A stretch of DNA of 33,053 bases. Origin: Candidatus Parcubacteria bacterium (lineage in GTDB: Bacteria > Patescibacteriota > Saccharimonadia > Saccharimonadales > Saccharimonadaceae). Made by a program: the position numbers and the translations under genes. The stretch covers positions 1 to 33,053 of the forward strand of contig JAEWBQ010000008.1 of the NCBI GenBank assembly GCA_023391075.1. The letters are read 5' to 3'. Within the stretch, counting starts at the first letter, position 1, and each line of letters opens with the position of its first letter. A model generated the notes under the pieces. That model was not told the DNA's origin, ran no database searches, and saw nothing but the letters and a program-made list of their open reading frames with translations. Positions 15,988 through 22,508 of the stretch are shown here, in pieces.

Positions 15988-16064
15988 CCTGGCAATACAC
16001 AAAATCTGACCGTCAACAATCACCATCTCACGGCCGCACTCGGCCGACCAAGGAGGAGTTACAT

Positions 16065-16742
16065 ATGTACAGGACTGTACTAGTAGCTACTGCAGTGGGC
16101 GCAGCGGTTCTTACGACCGTTGCCACGCCGTACACCACGTTTGCCACCTCGGGCGACAAACAAGACAACACTAAGGTAACGATTTGCCACCGGACAGGCT
16201 CGGCGACAAATCCCTACGTCAAGATCACCGTCAGCAGCAGCGCTGCCTACGGCGGCCACGACGACCAGCACGATGGCCCCGTCGCAACGAACACGAATGT
16301 CGCTGCCAAACTCAAGAGCCAGCACGTCGAATGGGGCGACATCATCCCCTCCGATGCGACCCACGCTGGGCGGAACTGGACCACGGAAGGCAAGGCTGTC
16401 TACGACAATGGTTGCGGCTGTATCGACAAAAGCGGCCCGATCGTCGGCCCCATCAGTAACAAATCCGACGACACATCAGAGTCCGACGACTGCAAAACAA
16501 CCCCGTCCAAGCCATCCACGCCACCAGCCAAGGGCGGGACTATCACTCCAGCAACGACGCCCGCTCCGACCGTGACGACGCAGCAGACAGCCAGCACGCC
16601 GATCGCTCCGACCGTCACCGAACTGCCACACACCGGCATAGGCAGCAGTACCTTGATTGCCGGCAGTATCCTCTCTCTCCTTACTGGTATCGCCACTTAC
16701 TTTGGTCGCTTTATCCGCGCCCGCCTTATGACCAATCTCTAG
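16065..16742 (+). CDS. secreted LPxTG-type surface protein
   Basis: 225 residues. A signal peptide (residues 1-28) is followed by a compact domain containing KVTICHRTG (C41), NPYVKITVSSSA (49-60), GHDDQH (64-69) and WGDIIP (90-95), an arrangement of Cys/His plus DIIP seen in many secreted bacterial proteins, with further cysteines at 117, 119 and 143. Then comes a Thr/Pro/Ala-rich stalk (about 140-186), the sorting signal LPHTG at 187-191, a hydrophobic helix and a basic tail (RFIRARLM). This is a standard sortase substrate, so the protein should be covalently fixed to the cell surface; the sortase is not in the window. A perfect consensus promoter and a near-perfect Shine-Dalgarno predict very high expression. 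Confidence 0.88.
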   Translation: MYRTVLVATAVGAAVLTTVATPYTTFATSGDKQDNTKVTICHRTGSATNPYVKITVSSSAAYGGHDDQHDGPVATNTNVAAKLKSQHVEWGDIIPSDATHAGRNWTTEGKAVYDNGCGCIDKSGPIVGPISNKSDDTSESDDCKTTPSKPSTPPAKGGTITPATTPAPTVTTQQTASTPIAPTVTELPHTGIGSSTLIAGSILSLLTGIATYFGRFIRARLMTNL

Positions 16743-16749
16743 GTCTTCA

Positions 16750-16794
16750 CACAATAAAAACACCTGAGGTGCCCCTACGGGTGTTTTTATTGTG
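16750..16794. terminator. bidirectional terminator between the surface protein and tRNA-Pro
   Basis: A 15-bp perfect stem (16750-16764 with 16780-16794) has A/T runs on both sides, so it can stop transcription in both directions. Its right arm ends within the encoded CCA tail of tRNA-Pro. Confidence 0.88.
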
Positions 16795-16869
16795 GTCGGG
16801 GTGACTGGATTTGAACCAGCGACCTCGCCGTCCCGAACGGCGCGCGCTACCAAGCTGCGCCACACCCCG
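16793..16869 (-). tRNA. tRNA-Pro (anticodon CGG)
   Basis: A 77-nt cloverleaf on the minus strand. Acceptor CGGGGTG pairs with CACCCCG, discriminator A, encoded CCA (16795-16793). The D arm carries GGCGCAGCTTGGTAGCGC, the anticodon stem closes the loop TTCGGGA giving CGG (reads CCG), and the T arm contains GGTTCAAATCC. C1 at the 5' end is typical of tRNA-Pro. Confidence 0.95.
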
Positions 16870-16914
16870 ATAAAAAATATCCTACTCCTTTGTGTGCGAA
16901 AAATCACTATACTA

Positions 16915-16943
16915 TTGCAACCATTCTCAAATTGCTATACAAT
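16915..16943 (+). promoter_or_regulatory. promoter of the FMN reductase gene
   Basis: TTGCAA (16915-16920), 17-nt spacer, TACAAT (16938-16943); an overlapping TGcTATACA is an alternative -10. The leader is about 38 nt and ends in GGAGGA before ATG 16989. Confidence 0.65.
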
Positions 16944-16988
16944 ATATAGTAACAGACAATGTAACACCAGACGGAGGAATTATTATTC

Positions 16989-17567
16989 ATGTCTAAGCAC
17001 GTCCAACTCATCATCGGCTCAACCCGCCAAAACCGCCTTTCGCCAACCATCGCAGAGTGGATCAAGCAGCAAGTAGCAGGGTACGAAGACCTCGAACTCG
17101 AAGTCATCGACCTAAAGGAAGTCAACCTGCCACTCTTCGACGAACCACTGCCACCATCGATGGCACCAGCTAGCTCACCAGCTGCCAACAAATGGCGCGC
17201 TGTCGTGGAAAAGGCGGATGCATTCATCTTCCTGACATCTGAATACAACGCCGGCTACCCAGCCCCCCTCAAGAATGCCATCGACTACTTTAAGACCGAA
17301 TGGCAGAACCGTCCAGTCGCAATCGTCAGCTACGGCTTCGGCGGCGGCGTATCGGCTGCAACCCAGCTCGGCCAAGTCTTTGCCCGTATCGGCGCCGACC
17401 AAGTCAAGCAGAGCGTCAACATCGATCTCGGCCCAGTATTGAACGACAAGGGCGGCATCACCGACCCGACCACCGCACTGGGTGAATACGAAGCACCACT
17501 TCAGGCTGCACTCGACGAAATCGTCGCCCACAAGCCAGTCGAAGTCGAAGCCGAAACCCAGGCCTAA
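16989..17567 (+). CDS. NADPH-dependent FMN reductase family protein
   Basis: 192-residue flavodoxin-fold oxidoreductase that binds FMN and reduces flavin, quinones or azo compounds with NAD(P)H. The phosphate-binding loop is IIGSTRQNR (8-16), and TSEYNAGYPAPLKNAIDYF near 78-96 matches the family signature PEYNxSxPxxLKNAIDW. The 3' end is acidic (EVEAETQA). A GGAGGA Shine-Dalgarno lies about 10 nt before the ATG. Single-gene unit between its own promoter and a strong terminator. Likely role: redox or oxidative-stress defence; exact substrate unknown. Confidence 0.9.
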   Translation: MSKHVQLIIGSTRQNRLSPTIAEWIKQQVAGYEDLELEVIDLKEVNLPLFDEPLPPSMAPASSPAANKWRAVVEKADAFIFLTSEYNAGYPAPLKNAIDYFKTEWQNRPVAIVSYGFGGGVSAATQLGQVFARIGADQVKQSVNIDLGPVLNDKGGITDPTTALGEYEAPLQAALDEIVAHKPVEVEAETQA

Positions 17568-17591
17568 CCCTCAAAAATCAGCACCTGTTTG

Positions 17592-17625
17592 AACCGCCCG
17601 CACTCCACGCGGGCGGTTTTCTTTT
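17592..17625 (+). terminator. intrinsic terminator of the FMN reductase gene
   Basis: AACCGCCCGC (17592-17601) and GCGGGCGGTT (17609-17618) form a 10-bp stem with a 7-nt loop, followed by a T-rich run. Confidence 0.92.
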
Positions 17626-17631
17626 GGACTC

Positions 17632-17660
17632 TTGCGAATCGTGCAGTAATCATCGATAAT
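17632..17660 (+). promoter_or_regulatory. promoter of the Pro/Ala-tailed histidine kinase gene
   Basis: TTGCGA (17632-17637), 17-nt spacer, GATAAT (17655-17660). It predicts a leader of about 30 nt before the proposed AUU start at 17698. Confidence 0.6.
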
Positions 17661-17697
17661 AACAGCAGAAAACCACAAGAACTATAGGGGGCACTTC

Positions 17698-19809
17698 ATT
17701 AAACCATTACCACTGTCACGGTTTTGGCACCGCCGCATCTGCGAAGCGGTGATGTTAGTGGCGGGGGTCATTCTCCTAATTTATGCGTGGGTACATCTCG
17801 CCACCCAGGGAGCTGTCCAGTCGGTGCCGCTGATCAGTGACGCGGTCGCCCTGCTGGCCGGTGTGGCGCTGATCAGCAGTATCGTCGTCTACGTGTGGGC
17901 GGCGGCTCAGTCGACATTTTGGAGTACATACAGTATCTTTGCAGCACTGAGCCTTGCGGTCGGGCTGCTGATTTACGGCAGCGGCGGAGCAAATTCGCCG
18001 TTTCTGGCAATCTGGATCTTACTCTGCGTCTTCGCAGGAATTTTCGGCGGCTGGGGACTGATTCCACTCTTTTTGGCAGCGACGAGCTATTTGATCCTCG
18101 GCTCTCTTGGTGGCAAACTGCCGCACGAATCTGTCGTGACAGCCGCTCTTGCCGGCGAACTGCCGCTCATCGCAAGCTATATCATTTGGCATGCCCGGGG
18201 CGGGGGAGAACAGTCCAAGGACAAAGCTTACCGCGAACTCGCCAGCGAACTAAGCCAAGTAGCTGGCAAATCGGAGGTCGTTATCAACGCCATCACCGAT
18301 GGCGTGCTGGCACTCGACGGACAAGGAATCATCCAGCTCATCAACCCGGCCGCCCAGCGCCTGATCGGCTGGGGCAAACAAGACGCGCTCAGCCTCAACT
18401 ACAAGTCAGTCATCAAGCTGGCCGACAAAAAGGGAAGTGACCTCGACGATACCCAAGACCCCGTCGCCTTAGTCCTCGCCACGAACCGTGAAGTCGCCTC
18501 GAACGACTTCATGCTCATCACCAATGCCGGCAAGAAACTTATGATCTCCCTCGTCATTTCACCCGTCGGCCAAATCGGCACCGGCGTTATCATCGTCTTC
18601 CGAGACATTACCCGCGAAAAGGAAGAGGACCGGCAACAGGCAGAGTTTATCAGCACCGCCAGTCACGAAATGCGCACGCCGGTCGCCTCGATCGAAGGTT
18701 ACCTCGGCCTGGCGCTCAACCCCGCCACTGCGCAGATTGATGACAAGGCACGTGATTTCATCACCAAAGCTCATGAATCCGCCCAGCACCTCGGACGCCT
18801 CTTCCAGGACCTGCTCGATGTCAGCAAAGCCGATGACGGGCGCCTGTCGAACAATCCAAAGGTTGTCGACATGGTCGAGTTCGTTCACGACATCGTCACT
18901 GGCCTGACACCGAAGGCCGAAGCCAAGGGTCTGCGCGTCCTCTACAAACCGATGCCGGACGGCGCCGAGCATATGGGCGACCGTCAACTCAACCCCGTCT
19001 ATTATGCCAACCTCGACAACGACCACCTGCGCGAAGTCGTGGCCAACCTCGTCGAGAATGCTATCAAATACACGTTGCAAGGTGAAGTCGTTGTCGACGT
19101 GACTGGAGACAGCGAACACGTCCGTGTCAGTATCACCGACAGCGGTATCGGCATCCCGAAAGAAGACCAGGTGCATTTGTTCCAAAAATTCTACCGCGTA
19201 GACAACAGCGATACACGTGAGATCGGTGGAACCGGCCTGGGGCTATACTTATGCCGACGTCTGACCGAAGCAATGAACGGTCGCATCTGGGTCGAGAGCG
19301 AATATAAGCGCGGCAGCACGTTCTACGTCGAGTTTCCACGCCTCGATCACGAAGAAGCAACCCGACTCATCGAAGCTTCCAGCATGGAACCCGCCGTCGA
19401 CCTTGCGCCGCAAATCATCCCTGATGCGTCGCCAGCTCCAGCGCAGTTCACATCTCCCGTACAACCTGACGTGCTACCGTTGGCAGCTCCGAGCCCAGCG
19501 TACGCCCAGCCCGTACCCCCGGCATTGCCCCCGGTAGCTCCAGTACTCCAAGCCCCGGTCTACGCCCAGCCTGCTAGTACCCCTTCGGCTGTGAGCGCCG
19601 CACCATTAGAGCATCAACCGACAGCACTCGAGACAGGCCAAACGATCGCTCAGCCGACCACCACGCTCACGCCAGGTGTCACCGCCGCGCCTGTCATCCA
19701 GCCAGCCGCCCGTCCCAATGTCCCCCTGACAAGTATCGAGCAAAACCCGTCTCAATATGTATCACGTCAGCCCTCGGTGAACATTCCGCCGCGAAATCGC
19801 CCGAATTAA
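17698..19809 (+). CDS. membrane histidine kinase with PAS domain and Pro/Ala-rich C-terminal tail; probable AUU start
   Basis: About 703 residues if translation begins at ATT 17698, or 686 from the first canonical ATG at 17749. A Shine-Dalgarno AGGGGG ends 6 nt before ATT, the added residues (KPLPLSRFWHRRICEAV) supply the basic flank expected before TM1, and no ATG/GTG/TTG exists upstream of 17746 in this frame. Five or six membrane helices fill the first 165 residues; a PAS domain (about 175-285) follows; the H-box is TASHEMRTP (His 306 counted from 17749), the N-box NLVENAIKYT, G1 DSGIGIP and G2 GTGLGLYLC. All boxes are intact. From about residue 540 a roughly 145-residue tail is rich in Pro, Ala, Gln and Val. 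The downstream regulator has a similar tail, so the two probably form a pair. Confidence 0.88.
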   Translation: MKPLPLSRFWHRRICEAVMLVAGVILLIYAWVHLATQGAVQSVPLISDAVALLAGVALISSIVVYVWAAAQSTFWSTYSIFAALSLAVGLLIYGSGGANSPFLAIWILLCVFAGIFGGWGLIPLFLAATSYLILGSLGGKLPHESVVTAALAGELPLIASYIIWHARGGGEQSKDKAYRELASELSQVAGKSEVVINAITDGVLALDGQGIIQLINPAAQRLIGWGKQDALSLNYKSVIKLADKKGSDLDDTQDPVALVLATNREVASNDFMLITNAGKKLMISLVISPVGQIGTGVIIVFRDITREKEEDRQQAEFISTASHEMRTPVASIEGYLGLALNPATAQIDDKARDFITKAHESAQHLGRLFQDLLDVSKADDGRLSNNPKVVDMVEFVHDIVTGLTPKAEAKGLRVLYKPMPDGAEHMGDRQLNPVYYANLDNDHLREVVANLVENAIKYTLQGEVVVDVTGDSEHVRVSITDSGIGIPKEDQVHLFQKFYRVDNSDTREIGGTGLGLYLCRRLTEAMNGRIWVESEYKRGSTFYVEFPRLDHEEATRLIEASSMEPAVDLAPQIIPDASPAPAQFTSPVQPDVLPLAAPSPAYAQPVPPALPPVAPVLQAPVYAQPASTPSAVSAAPLEHQPTALETGQTIAQPTTTLTPGVTAAPVIQPAARPNVPLTSIEQNPSQYVSRQPSVNIPPRNRPN

Positions 19810-19844
19810 GCATGAGAACTATAGTATTTTTGCAGAACGTTGAG

Positions 19845-19850
19845 TAAAAT
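19845..19850 (+). promoter_or_regulatory. possible -10 element before the Pro/Ala-tailed regulator
   Basis: TAAAAT ends 10 nt before ATG 19861, and AGGGGG sits 4 nt before that ATG, so the gene could be read both from the kinase transcript and from a very short mRNA of its own. A TATAGT at 19820-19825 is an alternative. Confidence 0.35.
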
Positions 19851-19860
19851 AGGGGGTAAT

Positions 19861-20805
19861 ATGACCAAAATCCTACTAGTCGAAGACGACAAAAGCCTGC
19901 GCGAAATTTACGGCGTCCGTCTGCTCGCCGAAGGCTACGACATCGTCTCCGCTGGCGATGGTGAAGAAGCCTTGGCGATGGCCATCAAAGACCGACCAAA
20001 CCTAATCATTAGCGATGTGATGATGCCAAAGATTAGCGGCTTCGACATGCTCGACATCCTCCGCTCAACCACCGAGACCCGCGACATCAAAGTCATCATG
20101 ATGACCGCGCTTTCGAGCGACGACCAGCGTGAACGCGGCGAATCGCTGGGTGCTGACCGCTACCTCGTGAAGTCACAGGTTGGCATCGAAGATGTCGTCC
20201 GGACCGTTCATGAGGTTCTCGCCGATGCGCCCGTCGCTGCACCCGCCCCAAGCTTTGGTACGCCAGCTCCAGCCGTCGGCATGCGCCCGGCTCCAGCAGC
20301 GCAGCCAGCGCCACGCCCTGCAGCACCAGACGCACAACCCACTCAAGCACCCGCCGCCGCACCAGCAGTGCCTACCTTTACACAGCCAGCACCAGCTCCA
20401 GCCGGTCTTCCGCAGCCAACCGCGCCGTTTTCAACCGGCCGACCAGCCAACCTCGGCGACCGTGTTATTCATCCGCCAGAACACGACGCTACGACAGGAA
20501 CCGACCTGAATAACCTCATCGCACAGGAACTTGGCGCCGCTAGCGAACCAGCGCCGTCTCCATTTGGCACACCAGGTGCACCTGCCGCGCCAAATCCATT
20601 CCCGCCAGCGCCATCACTCAATATTCCACCTACACCGGTCGCACCAGCGAGCGAGTCAACGATGCCCGCTCCATCGACACCGCCAACTGCGCCTAGCCCG
20701 ACCCCAGTGCAGCCACCCGTCCCGCCGTCGCCATTTGGACCAGCGGCTCCGCAGCCACCCGTTGCGCCCGCTCCTCAAAACCCACAGCAGCCGCCTCAAG
20801 CGTAA
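19861..20805 (+). CDS. response regulator with long Pro/Ala-rich C-terminal extension
   Basis: 314 residues. Residues 1-122 are a canonical receiver: acidic D9/D10, phosphoacceptor D52 (LIISDVMMPK), T82 and K104 (YLVKS). The remaining 190 residues are low complexity (Pro, Ala, Gln, Thr, Ser), broken by one ordered-looking island, ANLGDRVIHPPEHDATTG, followed by LNNLIAQELGAASEP. No DNA-binding domain is present, so output must be through protein contacts, possibly through the island or tail. ATG 19861 is chosen over the TTG at 19840 because AGGGGG lies just upstream of it. It follows the kinase by 51 nt and both proteins end in similar tails, which suggests they meet on the same scaffold. Confidence 0.88.
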   Translation: MTKILLVEDDKSLREIYGVRLLAEGYDIVSAGDGEEALAMAIKDRPNLIISDVMMPKISGFDMLDILRSTTETRDIKVIMMTALSSDDQRERGESLGADRYLVKSQVGIEDVVRTVHEVLADAPVAAPAPSFGTPAPAVGMRPAPAAQPAPRPAAPDAQPTQAPAAAPAVPTFTQPAPAPAGLPQPTAPFSTGRPANLGDRVIHPPEHDATTGTDLNNLIAQELGAASEPAPSPFGTPGAPAAPNPFPPAPSLNIPPTPVAPASESTMPAPSTPPTAPSPTPVQPPVPPSPFGPAAPQPPVAPAPQNPQQPPQA

Positions 20806-20810
20806 TCTGC

Positions 20811-20816
20811 TATTAT
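20811..20816 (+). promoter_or_regulatory. -10 element of the pseudouridine synthase gene (near-leaderless)
   Basis: TATTAT with extended TGc ends 10 nt before ATG 20827. The AAGGAG in between is too close to the ATG (2 nt) for an ordinary Shine-Dalgarno and lies partly upstream of the expected start site. Confidence 0.5.
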
Positions 20817-20826
20817 AGAAGGAGCA

Positions 20827-21516
20827 ATGACCGCCACTACTCCTGAACGCCTCAATAAATACCTAGCCTTGCAGCTAGGTATTTCGCGTCGGGAAGCCGA
20901 TAATTTAATCGCCCAGGGGAAGGTGACACTCGATGGCACCGTCGCAACGCTCGGCGCCCGATTTACGACCGAGACCATTGCCGTGAGCGGTAAACCGCTC
21001 AACCGGCAGACCGCTATGCAGTACATCGCGCTTCACAAGCCAGTAGGGTACGTCTGCTCCCGCAAGGCCCAGGGCGACGCGCCAACTGTCTATGATTTAC
21101 TACCCCCGGAGCTCCATAGTCTCAAGCTCGTTGGCCGCCTCGACAAAGACAGCTCGGGCATCATACTCCTGACGAATGACGGTGACTTTGCGTACCAGAT
21201 GACGCACCCAAAGTTCGTCAAAACCAAGGTCTACGAAGTACACCTCGACCACGAGCTCGAGCCGCTCCACCAACAGATGATCAATGATTACGGCGTCACC
21301 CTGGACGACGGCGTCAGCAAATTCGCCCTCATGCGCCTCAGCGACACGCAGCGCGAGGACTGGCAGGTAACCATGAGTGAAGGCCGCAACCGACAGATCC
21401 GCCGTACGTTTACCGCGCTCGGCTATACCGTCGCACGGTTGCATCGTACCCATTTCGGTACATATGCGCTGGGTGATATGAAGCCTGGAAACTATAAAAC
21501 CGTCAATATTCAATAG
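20827..21516 (+). CDS. rRNA pseudouridine synthase, RsuA/RluB/E/F family
   Basis: 229 residues. An N-terminal S4 RNA-binding domain (ERLNKYLALQLGISRREADNLI, residues 7-28) is joined to the catalytic domain with VGRLDKDSSGIILLTNDG; D106 is the catalytic aspartate. The family motif EGRNRQIRRTF is near 185-195. It converts a specific rRNA uridine to pseudouridine; the exact site (16S U516 or 23S sites in E. coli relatives) cannot be decided from sequence alone. It follows the Pro/Ala-tailed regulator by 21 nt but has its own promoter, and ends at a strong bidirectional terminator. Confidence 0.93.
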   Translation: MTATTPERLNKYLALQLGISRREADNLIAQGKVTLDGTVATLGARFTTETIAVSGKPLNRQTAMQYIALHKPVGYVCSRKAQGDAPTVYDLLPPELHSLKLVGRLDKDSSGIILLTNDGDFAYQMTHPKFVKTKVYEVHLDHELEPLHQQMINDYGVTLDDGVSKFALMRLSDTQREDWQVTMSEGRNRQIRRTFTALGYTVARLHRTHFGTYALGDMKPGNYKTVNIQ

Positions 21517-21532
21517 ATGATATAAAGCCAAA

Positions 21533-21568
21533 AGAAATCCCTCGCCTGTATCAGCGCGAGGGATTTCT
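21533..21568. terminator. bidirectional terminator between the pseudouridine synthase and two small minus-strand genes
   Basis: A 13-bp perfect stem, AGAAATCCCTCGC (21533-21545) with GCGAGGGATTTCT (21556-21568), 10-nt loop, pyrimidine-rich on the plus exit and TTTT on the minus exit. Confidence 0.9.
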
Positions 21569-21612
21569 CTCTCGAGCGCCAGGGGCGAGGGGAGTGGTGA
21601 TAGGCGTAGAAG

Positions 21613-21945
21613 CTAGCGGACGGGCCGCTTAATCTCCAACGCGGTGATCTCCGCCAATTCATGGAGATCCTGGAATGAGATGCCGTTGACCCCTAGGCGT
21701 CCGATCCGCAGCGCTTTACCGGAGCGAAGCGTAGGGCGACCCGCTTGATCGAAGATGACGCGCAACCCTGTAGGGTGGGCGGACACCGCAGGATCATCGC
21801 TCGCTAGGAGCTCAAGCCCCGGACCATCCACGACGGCGAATTCGTACTGAAATTCATCCGCCGTGACGACCTTGACGCCTGAATTTGCGACGAGCGAACC
21901 GATTTCGACATGCACAAACCGGATTCTCAGTGGCGCGTTCGTCAT
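21613..21945 (-). CDS. small hypothetical protein (accessory, SD-led)
   Basis: 110 residues, not recognised. Mixed alpha/beta-looking, with FVHVEIGSLVANSGVKVVT near the N-terminus and EITALEIKRPVR at the C-terminus; no membrane segment, no cysteines, no catalytic motif visible. The start is fixed by AGGGGG about 7 nt upstream. It follows the next minus-strand gene by 30 nt and is probably cotranscribed with it; the shared transcript ends at the terminator near 21550. Codon choice (many CGG, GGG, CCT, ACG) differs from the neighbouring der and pseudouridine synthase genes. Confidence 0.7.
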   Translation of the reverse strand: MTNAPLRIRFVHVEIGSLVANSGVKVVTADEFQYEFAVVDGPGLELLASDDPAVSAHPTGLRVIFDQAGRPTLRSGKALRIGRLGVNGISFQDLHELAEITALEIKRPVR

Positions 21946-21975
21946 TACTATCCCCCTTGTTGGATGCGAGCACTG

Positions 21976-22383
21976 CTAGGCGAAAACAGACACATGCCGG
22001 ACGCGCCCCAAAAGGCGCCGCCGCGGCTGTCGGCTAGTCGGTTGACGCTCCACGACGTAGAGAAGATCGCCGACCTGTACGCTTAGACCGCCAAGCCGCG
22101 AAAACAGCTCGCCAGTCTCAGTATCAAGCTGGTAACTCTCTACCTCGACGCGCCAGACAGAGCCACCATCAGAGTCTCGCCACAAGATCTCGCTTGCCTC
22201 GCAGGCAAGTCGGACCTGGCGCTGATTCCGAGCGATGGCCAACATCGGTTCGGAGCCTTCACAGGGCTCAAGTATTGCTCGAGCATAGGGCTCGCGGTGA
22301 CTGACCGGACCATCGCCAAAGGCATGCAGTTCAAACTGATCGCCTTCGCCGATGTGCACCGCCATAACATCTACCACTGACAT
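21976..22383 (-). CDS. small hypothetical protein, first gene of a two-gene accessory unit
   Basis: 135 residues, not recognised. It is acidic in the first half (VHIGEGDQFELHAFGDG) and Arg-rich near the end (QPTSRQPRRRLLGRVRH), predicted soluble and beta-rich, with two cysteines (about 41 and 60) not in a metal-binding spacing. AAAGGGG lies 5 nt before the ATG. The promoter is a good -35/-10 pair with a leader of about 40 nt, unlike the leaderless core genes on either side. The second gene of the unit follows at 21945. Confidence 0.7.
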   Translation of the reverse strand: MSVVDVMAVHIGEGDQFELHAFGDGPVSHREPYARAILEPCEGSEPMLAIARNQRQVRLACEASEILWRDSDGGSVWRVEVESYQLDTETGELFSRLGGLSVQVGDLLYVVERQPTSRQPRRRLLGRVRHVSVFA

Positions 22384-22420
22384 CGTAACCCCTTTCTGTT
22401 GGGATGGTCAAAATGTCGTT

Positions 22421-22455
22421 ATTATTATACCACTTTTGTATACTATATGCAACAT
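22421..22455 (-). promoter_or_regulatory. promoter of the two-gene accessory unit
   Basis: On the minus strand TTGCAT, 17-nt spacer, TATAAT, with the extended TGg next to the -10. Together with the AAAGGGG Shine-Dalgarno downstream it makes a standard leadered gene. End positions are approximate. Confidence 0.7.
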
Positions 22456-22491
22456 ATTCCGCTCATGCTCGCCAACCACCGCCATCTCTGT

Positions 22492-22497
22492 TATAAT
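22492..22497 (+). promoter_or_regulatory. -10 element of der (near-leaderless)
   Basis: TATAAT with extended TGt ends 11 nt before ATG 22509, leaving at most about 4-5 nt of leader. Confidence 0.6.
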
Positions 22498-22508
22498 TAG
22501 CGAAAGTT

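Noticed and set aside
15886..16026. N-terminal extension of the MFS transporter to 16026
   Set aside because: It would translate AT-rich promoter sequence and add a non-family N-terminus; ATG 15885 has a -10 at the right distance.
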